64,000 nt of DNA from Prillingera fragicola (lineage: Eukaryota; Basidiomycota; Tremellomycetes; Trichosporonales; Trichosporonaceae), in assembly GCA_002335605.1 (NCBI GenBank), contig BEDY01000005.1, forward strand, positions 496,001 through 560,000, in the 5' to 3' direction. The notes beneath the pieces are model-generated. The model searched no databases and was not told the origin of the DNA. It saw nothing but the letters and a program-made list of their open reading frames with translations. Made by a program: the position numbers and the translations under genes. Below are positions 23,480-33,523 of this stretch, one piece after another; positions within the stretch are counted from its first letter, which is position 1, and the number at the start of each line of letters is the position of its first letter.

Positions 23480-25719
23480 ATGCCGCCCACCGCCTGGCAG
23501 CGTCGTGTGCGTCGGCTGTTCTTCTTCGCCGGAACAGCTAGTACTGCGTACTTTTTCTTTGCTTACCTTATCGGACGTATGCGAGATGCCCGCGTCCGTG
23601 CTTTCAAGGAACGCCGTGAACGTGAGACGTGAGTTGAATCTCCTTTGCGATCCCTGGCCCACGGTGGAGGGTCGCTCGCAGGCGATGAAGAGCAGTTCGA
23701 ATGCAGTGGTCATCCACGCCGAAAGCTGCCTCGAAGAGATGCAGCCGTCGCCCTTCTGGGGAAGATGCTGGCCTTCCTGTACATTCGGTCCTCACCATCG
23801 GCCATGTCCGCTCGGTAACCCGCCGCTTACGCGGTAATGGACATGCTGGCCATCCATTGCAATAGACAGTTGCCAGTCTTTTTGCTGGGCATCGTAAGAA
23901 GTGCTGCTGACGTGCCCTCAGTATCAAGGCCCACTTCACATCTCTCCTGTCGACTATTTCCTTCACTCTCTATGCCCTCTTGCCAACTTTGGAGCCTCAG
24001 CTCTTCGCCGCGTATCCCGTCGAGTCGACCAGCCAAGCCTTGCAGGCCAAAGTGGCCACCCCTGGCGGCGGTAGTGGCTCTCCCACAGACACCGGTACAA
24101 CTGAGCCCACTCCTGGCAGCACCCCGGCTGACTCGATGCTTCTCGCGGCACATGATCAGCAGAGTGGTGACGAGACCTCGGGGAGTCTGGAAGGTTCAGG
24201 CTACGAAGTTCAAGCTCCGGCGCTGCGTGTTCCAGCTCCACCTGGTACAATTGCGGAGAGTGTTGTGTCTTTCGCCGAGTCAGACTTATCCGACTCGACG
24301 AGCTCGGCTGCTGAACTGAGTGGGCCTCACCCTGGAGAGTCTTGGGCGTCAGAGTTCAGCGCTGGTGTAACCGACAGCATCCGAACCGATGATGACATGG
24401 TACGTGCCGCTGCCACAGTTAAAGCTGACGTTCCAGCTCACTGCATCGACTGTGTCTCAAGCCATCTCCCTGCCTCCCACCGACACCTCGTCGGCGTCAC
24501 CGACATCCGAGATCTCGCGCCTCGAGGAGTCGTCCTCCGGGGCTGAGATGTTGCCCCCCTCGCCACCTCGGGCTCCTCTGGTTACGGACCCTCGCTCCAA
24601 GAAGGAGCTCTGGCGTGACCTCAAGGTTCAAAGTGAGTTGCCATGTGCGCTGCTAGACATGTTCTAACGCGGAACCAGGCATCACTCGCGCCATGGCCAC
24701 AGCATACCTAGTGCCTCTCGTTTACATTCTTACGTCATCCCAACTGACTATCCTCGCCCGCACGCGCTATCTGGCCGATGTCAAGGCCGTGCATGAGCAA
24801 CGGGAGCTTCAGGAAAGTGAACGTTCCCGCGTGGCGCTCTCCAACAGTTGGCTGGGTTACTTTTCCGTGGACGCGATGGGCCTGGCCGAGTATGCTGAGC
24901 GCGGGGCTGCTGCTGGTGCGAGCTTCCTTCCCAAAGGTATTCTTTCGTGGTTGCCCTGGGGCGGCGAGGAGCCTGTTGTGATCGAGTCATCCGAAGTTGT
25001 CGCTGCTCGCGAGGCTCAGCTGGCGGAGGAGCGTGCCGAAGCCGAACGCCTGTTCCTTACCTACTCGTGGTGGCTGCTGCACGAGGGCTGGCGCACCGTC
25101 TCTCACCGGGTTGAATCTGCGGTCAACAAAATCTTTGGCGGAATGGGTCTCAAGCGCGAGATCACGGCCGCGAGCTGGGACGCCCTCGTCAAGGAGCTTC
25201 GAGCTGATGTTGAGACCGAGACTGGGCCTGACGGCAAGGCTCAACTGTACGAGTAAGTTTCTGGCTGCCGAAACAAAATCGAGTTCTAACAGGATAGCTT
25301 TACTCCTCTCGTCGTTCCACCTTCGCCCCTGCCCTTGACCTATGATGAGTGCCCCCTTCCTTCGAGCCCAGAGGAACACGGCAAGTATCTGGAAACCCTT
25401 CTGGCGCAGACAAGGGAGCATGTCAGCTCTCCCGATGCACGTCTCCTGGTTGACCGTGGTGTCGGCGCCATGCTTGCCTCTCTCTCAGAGTCGCTCCGTG
25501 GCGACCTCTTGCCCGAGGAGGGCCGCCGCGTGGCCGACCTTCTTCCCGACCTCAACAGGTGGTCGCGCGGTGTGTGGGAGGGCATTCCAGATGGTGGTGT
25601 CGAGGTGAGTTTTATGAATACCCTACGAGGCTTCTGCTGACATCTTCAAGTCTCTGCTCGCCCTTCCCGAGTATGAGGCCTTTGCAGCACTGATCTTCGG
25701 CGACTGGGCCCCCCGATAG
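23480..25719 (+). CDS. PEX3: Peroxisome biogenesis factor 3 (Pex3-like)
   Basis: Membrane anchor for Pex19-delivered peroxisomal membrane proteins. Exons 23480-23628, 23922-24399, 24437-24632, 24679-25252, 25298-25604 and 25651-25719; 590 residues. Seen: an N-terminal membrane anchor (RLFFFAGTASTAYFFFAYLI), then a basic helix RVRAFKERRERE and the conserved Pex3 stretch HFTSLLSTISFTLYALLPTL. After a long acidic Ser/Pro-rich insertion comes ELWRDLKVQSITRAMATAYL with LTSSQLTILARTRYL, the family's central helix. Pex3 proteins are usually 370-460 residues; the extra length is the insertion at about residues 85-250. Intron 1 is 293 nt, unusually long for this window. Confidence 0.85.
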
Positions 25720-26149
25720 GACATGATTAGTCTCGATGAATACCTTGCTCATGATGCATCTGATGACGACTGCGCACTTGCTACACACTGCTCCGTTGGA
25801 CTTTGAACCTGTCAAAGATGGCTTCAGTCTTGCAGTTGTTGGCCCAGTATGGCGATATACCTTTGCCCCCGCAAGCTCTGCACAAGCAACGCTCGCTGCT
25901 GACATGGTATTCGCGTGCATGTTTGAAACGCGGTCCACTCGCTCATCGCTCAGGGACCTGAACTAATGGTCCTGGTATCGTCCCAACATGACCAAGAATG
26001 GGTTGGACCGCTGCACAGAGGTGGACAATAAGCATTGACAGAAGCGGCGTCCCTCCGTTCCTGAAGTGTTTCCTGCCCCACCCGACACCAACGAAGCACC
26101 AATCCTCAATCCTTGCTTTGTACTCCATGCATCCGTTGAATTTGACTTT
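25720..26149. other. Convergent intergenic region, PEX3 / COX13
   Basis: 430 bp between the stop codons of two convergent genes; it should hold both 3' UTRs. Nothing else recognised. Confidence 0.4.
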
Positions 26150-26894
26150 CTACTCCTCGCCAACGAGGGTGTTGACCTCGGGGTTGAAGAAGAGGCTCTG
26201 CATGCCCCAGGGGAAGGGCTTGATGCTGGCAGGTGTCAGTGGCCGATCTGGTTCAATCATTCGGTGCACAATGAGCCCCGCTCGACCTTGTCACAGCAGC
26301 AACTGTTTGCTGGCAAGCGTCCACGCCGGCGCATTCTAATCCCAGGCCATGACTTACCGGATGTTGAGGTACTCGTAAGCAGGAATCTCGGGGAGCTGGC
26401 CGTCGTTGTCGTGCTTGAGGTGCTCAAGGTGGGCGTGGTGCTCCGACTCGAGCTTCCAGGTCCAGGCGGAGCCGAGGATGATGGCGGGGCAGCAGACGAA
26501 GAAGCTGGCCAAGTCAGTCTCGGGTTCGGTTGACGACCAGTAGCGCGTCATTAAACTCACCTGATGTTGCGCCAGAGAGCGGTGGTGCCTGCCATGTGTT
26601 AGCATCATCGTCCAGCATTCTCAAGCATGCAGTGTCCGCGCCCGTCTACCCCTGCCCCCACTGTTCTTCTTCCCCATCGGTTCTCCTGCCTAAGCATTGT
26701 GCGCGTCTGCCTTCATCACGGTACGTCTGCCTCCTCTACTCCAAGTCCGGGCGCGGAACTCCAATCCAATACGCACCCTTGGCGTGCTCCTTGACGGCGG
26801 CGCGCTCGGCGACGAACTCGTTGCCAGCGGCCGACGAGTAGCCGCGGACGGAGCGAAGAGCAAGAGTGGCGGGGCGGGTGGCGACGCGGAGCAT
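26150..26894 (-). CDS. COX13: Cytochrome c oxidase subunit 6A (Cox13)
   Basis: Small inner-membrane subunit of respiratory complex IV. Exons 26777-26894, 26561-26588 (28 nt), 26358-26504 and 26150-26225, with introns of 188, 56 and 132 nt; 122 residues. Seen: a presequence MLRVATRPATLALRSVRGYS, then TTALWRNISFFVCCPAIILG (membrane segment), HHAHLEHLKHD, the signature IPAYEYLNIRIKPFPWGMQS, and LFFNPEVN near the C-terminus. This is the classical COX6A end. It is divergent from SEC63. Confidence 0.95.
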
Positions 26895-27239
26895 GGTGGT
26901 TGCGGTGGGAGAGTGGTGAGTGTGCAGGAGTTGGCAGTCAAACGTCGAGCGTCCATAGGCTGGTGCTGCAGGCGGCACCTCCTCTGCCCACAGCGTAACC
27001 ATCCGACCCACCCACCCCACGGCGAATCGGGGTTTGACCGGGGCGGCAACCCGTGGCGTGTGTTTAAAGGGGGGGATGATACAATGGAACATCAGCTCAG
27101 GCTTAGCGTCCGGCACGCTCGCTCTCCGCGTCTGTATGCCACGTCCTTGGTTCAACGTCGTTGAAACGTCTGTCACCTCAATCACCACCACTTTCCTACC
27201 TTCAGCACTTTAAAAGTCGCCACAGCGCGGGCCAGCAAC
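26895..27239. promoter_or_regulatory. Divergent promoter region, COX13 / SEC63
   Basis: 345 bp between start codons of a mitochondrial and an ER gene. A G/C-rich centre is followed by a C/T-rich leader on the SEC63 side. No named motif. Confidence 0.4.
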
Positions 27240-29580
27240 ATGGCCCCGGGCATCTCCTACGACGACTCTGGCTCTCTCGCATCATACTTTGGTGTGACGT
27301 GCCTTGCTCTCGTGCTTCTTCCTGCGACATTCGCTACTCTCCGTCCAGCACCTACAGGTAAGTGTGCCCTACGCGGCGTTCGTCCACCCCACTCTTGTGA
27401 CGTGGTTGGATCATTGTGCTGATCATCTTTCCTATCACCACCCCCAAATGTGTCGTCCACATTTCCTTCATGCACGCGCAGACCCTCTCAAGTCACTATG
27501 CGTTTGCTCTGAGTGTAAGGCCAACGACACGCGCAAACGTGCCCTCCGTGGGTCAGCTCGCCGCAAGCGCCTTTCAAAGCGGTTGCTGTTTGTCTTGGCA
27601 GGATGGGGACTCTTTGCCTACCTTGCGCACGGGTTGGCCACGGCTCCTGCCATTGCCGGCGAAACAGTCTACAACCCATTTGAGATTCTAGGTATCTCGT
27701 CTAGTCTCGAGGAGAAAGCGATCAAGAAGCACTACAAGAAGCTTTCGTTGCAATTGTAAGTCCTGAGACTTGCTTTGAGAAGCGCACAATCTGATTATCT
27801 TTTAGCCACCCTGACAAGATCAAGCTCGCTGAAAATGAGACCATGGAGGACGCCGAGTCGAAATATGTCGAGCTCACCAAGGCTTACAAGTCGCTCACGG
27901 ACGAGACCACTCGCGAGAATCTCGCCAAGTACGGCAACCCCGATGGTCCTCAGCAGCGGGAGGACAAGATTGCTATCCCCAAGTGGGTTGTCGAGGGCCA
28001 AAGCAGTGCCTTCGTGTTGCTCGCCTACGGACTCATTCTCGGTCTTGGCATTCCATTTGTTGTCGTGAGTTTCGGCGTGTGGTGGGTGCCCGAACAACAT
28101 CGCTGATGTACAACAGGGTCGCTGGTGGTTCCGTCAGCGGCGTCTTACGCGTGATGGTATTCTCAACGGCACCGCCGAGGTCTTCTTCCACGGCATGCGT
28201 GAGGACATTGACTTCCTGTCCCTGGTGTCTCTTCTCTCCTCTGCTCTCGAGTTCCAACCCATTCTTGCTGGCAAGCGCAAGGACAACAAGAAGGCTCGCA
28301 AGGCTCGCATTGAGGAGCTCGAGAAGGAGCTTGACCCAAAGCGATCTGCTCTCCACATCGATGAAAGCCCCACCATCGGTCGTGACTCGCGAGTGGCCGT
28401 TACAACCGCAGCCGCCCGTCGTGCCCGCGCTCTTCTTTGGGCTCATCTCCTCCGCATCAAGATTGAGCCTGAGCTCGAGGCCGAGCAACTGCAGCTCCTC
28501 CGCGCTCTTCCGCCCCTTCTGAATGGTCTTGCAAACATTGCTTTAGCCCACAACTGGCTTCACGCTTCGGTCATTTGCTACCAGCTTCAGGCCGCACTCG
28601 TACAGGGTGCTCCTCTTGGCGCATCGCCTCTTGCTCAGCTTCCCGGCATAAGTCTCCAGGCTGCACAGGAAATGGAGATCGTCAAGGCTGCCGAGGGCCG
28701 TCGTTGGATCGAAAAGTGGCTCAAAGCCGATGTTGATGGCTTTGACGAGGCCAAGACTGTGGCCAAGGCTTGGCCCCGTCTTGAGATCTCCAGTGCGGAG
28801 TTCAAGGGTAGGTCCAAGCGCAACACTGTACCTGGACAATGCTTACTTCAACAGTGGTTGGCGAAAAGGTTGTCACGCCAGGCTCTATTGTTTCTCTCAC
28901 TCTGCGCGTTCGGTACACGTACCCCTCCGTCTCTGTCGCGAATGGCAGTGCGCGTGAAGAGTCTGTGGAGGTTGTGGAGAAGGCGGTGGACGAGAACAAG
29001 CCTGCATCGAAGGCGACGAAGCCGTCCCGAACTGGCTACGTCCATGCTCCTCTCTGGCCTGCCAACCGCTTGCCCCAATTCCAGGTTCTTCTCGGCGACT
29101 CTAAGCTGGACAAGGTGATTGTTCAGCCCATGCGCTTTGGCGACATCCCCATGCCCAATGAGGATGGCAGCCCCGCAGAGCCCAAGGAGTTTGCGCTCCA
29201 GTTCCAGGCGCCCCCTACGCCCAACCTGTACTCCTTCGTCGTGTACTGTGTCAGCGATTCGCTTATCGGCGGCGATGTGCAGCGTTCTATCATGGTGAGT
29301 GTTTATCGTGCTCTGTGACTGCTCTGTGACGAGGCCCTTTCACTGACTTCTCCAGCTCCGTGTGGAGGCAGCCCCTGAGGCCGATGACAGTGACGACGAC
29401 ATTTCCGAGCCTGAAGAGGACTCTCTTGCAGGCCAGATGGCTCTGATGCGTGGCGAAAAGGTCAAGCCCTCGGACATTCATGACGATGAGAGCGAATACG
29501 AGACAGACTCTTCGAGTGATGAGGAAGCCCCACGTCGGGGCCGTGCCATCAACGAAGACACGGACAGTGATAGCGACTAG
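27240..29580 (+). CDS. SEC63: ER translocon subunit Sec63
   Basis: J-domain partner of BiP at the Sec61 channel. Exons 27240-27357, 27482-27755, 27806-28064, 28117-28807, 28855-29294 and 29356-29580; 668 residues. Seen: a first membrane segment (YFGVTCLALVLLPATFATL), a second (RLLFVLAGWGLFAYLAHGLA), a lumenal J domain (YNPFEILGISSS, IKKHYKKLSLQ, HPDK at about 132), and a third segment (FVLLAYGLILGLGIPFVV). The cytosolic Brl/FN3 part follows (DGILNGTAEVFFHGMREDID), and the tail is acidic (NEDTDSDSD). The acidic tail is known in the family to bind Sec62. The HPD motif is encoded across an exon junction (27755/27806). Its partner KAR2 lies 9.4 kb downstream. Confidence 0.95.
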
Positions 29581-29824
29581 GAAGGAAAAGTCGCGCAGCA
29601 TGCCAACACATAGTACTTGTTCATTGCATAGCGAGCAATCGTATACCGGGTGAATGATATCAACTACATTTAGAGCGTGACGCTGGCTGTGTGAATGTGG
29701 TGAACTGGCAACCTCCACTTGGGCGGAGGCAGTTGAACAGTTGCAGCGACTCAGGCACGAGGATCATCGACGTATTGAACTCAACCGAAAATCCAGATGT
29801 TATTTCAGTCCACTACCTCCAACC

Positions 29825-31709
29825 ATGCGTCCGGTCTCAAGAACAGTGCGGGGCCTGACTCGCCAGGCAGAAGGCCGGGTCGCTCATATTCAGAGCGTCC
29901 TGCTGGCCAGTATTTCAGGGTCTGTTCTTGGCAGGCGGACATACGCTTCACTGTCTCCTTCCACTACCGGACGTACCCCAAACCCCAAGCCACCACAGTT
30001 CGGGCAGCCACTGTCGTCTACTCATGAGCACCTCGTCGCCTCCAAAGACCTGACACCAGGCATTACAGCGCAAGAGTATGAAGACCGGCGACGCAAACTC
30101 ATGGAGTCGCTTCCTGCTGGTGCTGTCGTGGTCTGCATGGGCAGCACAGTGAGGCTCGTTTCGCAACAGATCTTTTACAAGTTCAGGCAGTCCACCGACT
30201 TTTTCTACCTCACTGGCTTTGATGAGCCTGACGCAACGGTCGTTTTAAGTGTGTAATGGCTTTAGAGAGGGTCGACAGGGCTGACAGAATCATCACAGTC
30301 TCGCGTCCATCCACTCCCCGTGGGTACAGCTACGTTCTCTTCGTGCCGCCACGGGACCGCCACGAGCTCCTGTGGTCGGGCGAGCGGACAGGTGTAGAGG
30401 GAGCGGTCGAGATTTTTGGTGCAGATGAAGCGCATGCCAACCACGAGCTAGCGACTCTTCTGCCCGGTTATCTGTCTGGCGCGAAGTCTATCTACGCATC
30501 CCTTCCCCCGTCGCCGTCCCCGTCAGCCTCAAGTCAGCCGTTTACTCCTCCTCCCCCTCGCAGGCGTTCTTCGCTGCTCAAACTCTTCTCGCCCTCGGAC
30601 TCATCCAGCAGCGGATCCCCCTTTACGCGCGGCGACCCTCCTCATCTCATGCTGGCTGCCGCGCTCGCCAGTGAGCACGCCAAGCCGCTGGAACGCCCCA
30701 TGCAGACATTGCGAGTCCGCAAAAGCCCAGCCGAGATTGCTCTTATGAGGAAAGCAGCGGATATAAGTGCCGCGGCTCACGGGGAGGTCATGCGCTTTGC
30801 TTGCCCCGGAGGGACCGAGGCTGCGCTGGCAGCGCATTTCGAGTATCAGTGTGCACTCGAGGGCAGCGAACGTCCGGCTTACGTTCCAGTCGTCGCGTCT
30901 GGGTGAGCTCTTCACACAGAGAAATTGCATAACTCGCTAACTCGGACAGCGCCAACAGTCTGGTGATCCACTACACGCGCAATGACTGTGTGCTCGACAA
31001 TGATGATGTGAGTGCCCCTGAGCTGCGGTGAATGTGCTGAACCGCGTAGCTGGTACTCATTGACGCGGGCTGTGAGAGGCACATGTACGCGTCCGACATC
31101 ACGCGTACCTTCCCTGTCTCTGGTCGCTTCACCCAGCCCCAACGCGATCTATACCAGGCGGTTCTCAACGTACAGAAGGAATGTGTTCGTCGTTGCCGTG
31201 TGGAGGACGCGGTGAATCTCAACGAGCTCCACCGTTTCAGTGAGTAATGCCTTCCCATTTGTTTATGCAAGCTAACAGCTAAATAGGCTGCGTCAAGTTG
31301 GGCGAGGAGCTGCGTAACATTGGCTTCAAACTCACAGCTGGGGACGTCGAGCGCAAGCTGTATCCTCATTTCTTAAGCCACCATGTTGGCTCCGATCTGC
31401 ATGACTGTCCCAGCGCAGACCGCAGCGCAGTGTAAGTGTCATTTACCGTGTTCTTATGGCCATTGTTCTGACAGCGCAGTCTGGTCGAAGGCAATGTGAT
31501 TACTGTCGAGCCGGGATTATACGTGCCATTCGACCCAAGCTTCCCTAAGGCGTTCCACGGCCTTGGCGTTCGAATTGAGGTGCGTTCACTGTGCTTGACG
31601 GGGCTGACGTTGGCAGGACGAGGTGGCCTGTACTGCAGATGGTCCGTACGTGCTCTCTGTGAACGCACCCAAAGAGGTTGTCGATGTTGAGGCTGCGTGC
31701 CAGGCTTGA
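29825..31709 (+). CDS. ICP55: Mitochondrial Xaa-Pro aminopeptidase (Icp55/XPNPEP3-like)
   Basis: M24 metallopeptidase that trims one residue from imported mitochondrial proteins after presequence removal. Exons 29825-30248, 30299-30902, 30950-31007, 31050-31239, 31287-31431, 31480-31579 and 31617-31709; 537 residues. Seen: a basic presequence (MRPVSRTVRGLTRQAEGRV), the aminopeptidase-P N-domain (QEYEDRRRKLMESLP, QSTDFFYLTGFDEPDA), and all five metal ligands: LIDAG, SDITRTFP, HHVG, TVEPG and VRIED. A Ser/Pro-rich insertion lies between the domains (SPSPSASSQPFTPPPPRRRS). The first intron's donor is GTGTGT, weaker than the others. Inference: mitochondrial matrix location. Confidence 0.9.
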
Positions 31710-31851
31710 CCTGCCACCTCTAGAGCCCTCGTTTAGGCGGTAGATTTAGACAGTAGATGATAATCATGCATTGAATCCTGAAATTGGAGTACCCTGTCAA
31801 ATGTCGACAGCTGATGCTTGTGCTATGGCGCTCTCGACGATGTTGGAGAGC

Positions 31852-31858
31852 AAAAAAA
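31852..31858 (-). terminator. RNA polymerase III T-stretch
   Basis: Seven As on the + strand, i.e. T7 just four bases past the tRNA 3' end on the minus strand; a typical Pol III terminator. Confidence 0.8.
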
Positions 31859-31861
31859 GAA

Positions 31862-31944
31862 AGCCTAGTATGGGGCTCGAACCCATGACATTTTGATGTC
31901 TTATCAATAAGAGTCAAACTATCTACCGACTGATATAACCAGGC
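31862..31944 (-). tRNA. tRNA-Lys(CUU) with 10-nt intron
   Basis: Full cloverleaf on the minus strand: acceptor GCCTGGT/ACTAGGC (one G-T pair), D stem TATC/GATA, anticodon stem TTTGA/TCAAA, anticodon CTT at 31911-31909, variable loop ATGTC, T arm ATGGG-TTCGAGC-CCCAT. A 10-nt intron (31907-31898, TTGATAAGAC) sits one base 3' of the anticodon, the canonical position, and contains AAG that can pair with CTT. Internal B box GGTTCGAGCCC is perfect. The A box reads TATATCAGTCGG, with the usual D-stem G/C pairs replaced by compensated A/T pairs. CCA is not encoded, as expected. Confidence 0.85.
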
Positions 31945-32116
31945 ACTTCGGGTTAAATGTTTTGCTTCTTTAAGAGTGCGATGGCCGCAAGTCTCTTGCC
32001 CCCGCATTTGCATGTTGACAGCATCCACCTAACCTAGTGCCGGATGCCGCGACTGATAGCTATATCCTCGTGCTTGTTCGGGTGTACTCATAGTGGTATC
32101 ATTGCTGTTATACTAG

Positions 32117-33523
32117 CTATGCCTTGCCCGCTCCCTTCATCGCCGCTACCCGCTGCGCGCGCTCAAGTGCCCTGTTTCGTGCATGCATGGCATTTTCACG
32201 CGCGTCGAGGCGTCCGAGAATGACGTTTTGGGCGAGCGAGAAGCACATGGAGGTAGTCCAGTAAAGAACCAAGCCCTGTTTCGAGTTAGCTATGACGCCA
32301 TGGTATGTTCGCCGAGACACCACTTACACTGGGCATCCACGCTGCAAGAACAACAAAGAGCACGGAGAAACACCTCAGAACATATCCAAACATGGTTCCG
32401 GCGATAGCCATGGCATCGGCCTGGTTACGGTCCTTTCCACTGACTTCGAGGGTCAAGGGCATCTGAGAAACAGGCTTAGCGCTAGGAAGAGCCTTCGAGC
32501 GACGGCGAGGGGGCTGAATGGCGCGCAGCACGGCGCTCGTCGACAATTTGCGGCGCAGGTGTGAAGACAGTTCAGTTGCTCCCTGGATCGGAGCTGCCCG
32601 AGCTGGTGCAGGGGTGGCGGGGCGTCGAGATGGAGGTTGTGATCCAGCGCGAGCCTGGGCTACTTCCGACTCCACAGCCGTGGTCATTTCCGGCTTGGTT
32701 TCGGCGATATCTTCAGCCTCCCTAGCCTTCCGCTTGCGAGCAACAAGTTCAGCATTGCTGAACCCGAGCATGCCGCCAATAATAGGCAAGATCATTGTCT
32801 GATCCGGATCACCTAAAGCGTTCAGCCACAGGGCTGACTGAGCGGCGAGAGCAGAATCCGGGACTGCTATTGCATGACGAATTGCGAGGGAGGTCAGGAC
32901 GAGAACGGGAACGTGGACGAGAAGGGGTGCTGCCATTGTAATGGCAGGGTGGGTGCCATACTTTCGATGCAACGCAGATTGGTAGTCGGCAAGCTGTTCG
33001 CGCGTCAATGGCATGACCACCACAAAAGGCCTTGAATACCCACCTGGATTTTGAGTTCCTTGCGATACTGCTCATAGTCCAGCCCCTTAGCTCGAGACTC
33101 TTTTGCCACCTTTACTGCCAGCAACTCGTTTGCAGCCTTCATCTCTGGATTGATGAGTTCTCGCATCCGGCGCATTCGTTTCCGCTGCCAAATGGTAAAC
33201 GGTACCGTAACGGTGCTTCGGATGGCGATGGTGAGGACGACGATAGATAGAGCATAGGAAGGCGTTGGGGTTGACACCAACAAGTCGCCAAGAAACGGCA
33301 CTGGGTTCAAAGAGTCCAAAGAGTCCAGGCTGAAGTTCCGCCGTTGGGAACCAAACACAGGAGGCTGGACTGGTAAGAGTCGCAGTGACGCTGTTGGTGC
33401 CAATGGACGATGATATGCTTGGGAAATCGAGTAACAGCGCACTGCGCCGGAAGCTTGGTAGCCAGGCCGCAATGCCAGGGCCTGTGACCGTGCCCCGACA
33501 ACTGCGGAGCGAAGGGCAGACAT
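32117..33523 (-). CDS. COX18: Mitochondrial Oxa1-family insertase (COX18/OXA2-like)
   Basis: Inner-membrane insertase; COX18 exports the Cox2 C-terminus. Exons 33044-33523, 32328-32993 and 32117-32275; introns 50 and 52 nt; 434 residues. Seen: a presequence rich in Arg/Ser/Ala, first membrane segment (YALSIVVLTIAIRSTVTVPF), the basic coiled loop TIWQRKRMRRMRELINPEMK, membrane segments around APLLVHVPVLVLTSLAIRHA and TMILPIIGGMLGFSNAEL, and FGYVLRCFSVLFVVLAAWMP followed by SGLVLYWTTSMCFSLAQNVI. A roughly 90-residue disordered, basic/acidic insertion splits the C-terminal membrane pair. The call of COX18 over OXA1 rests on the TIWQRKR loop and length. Confidence 0.82.
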
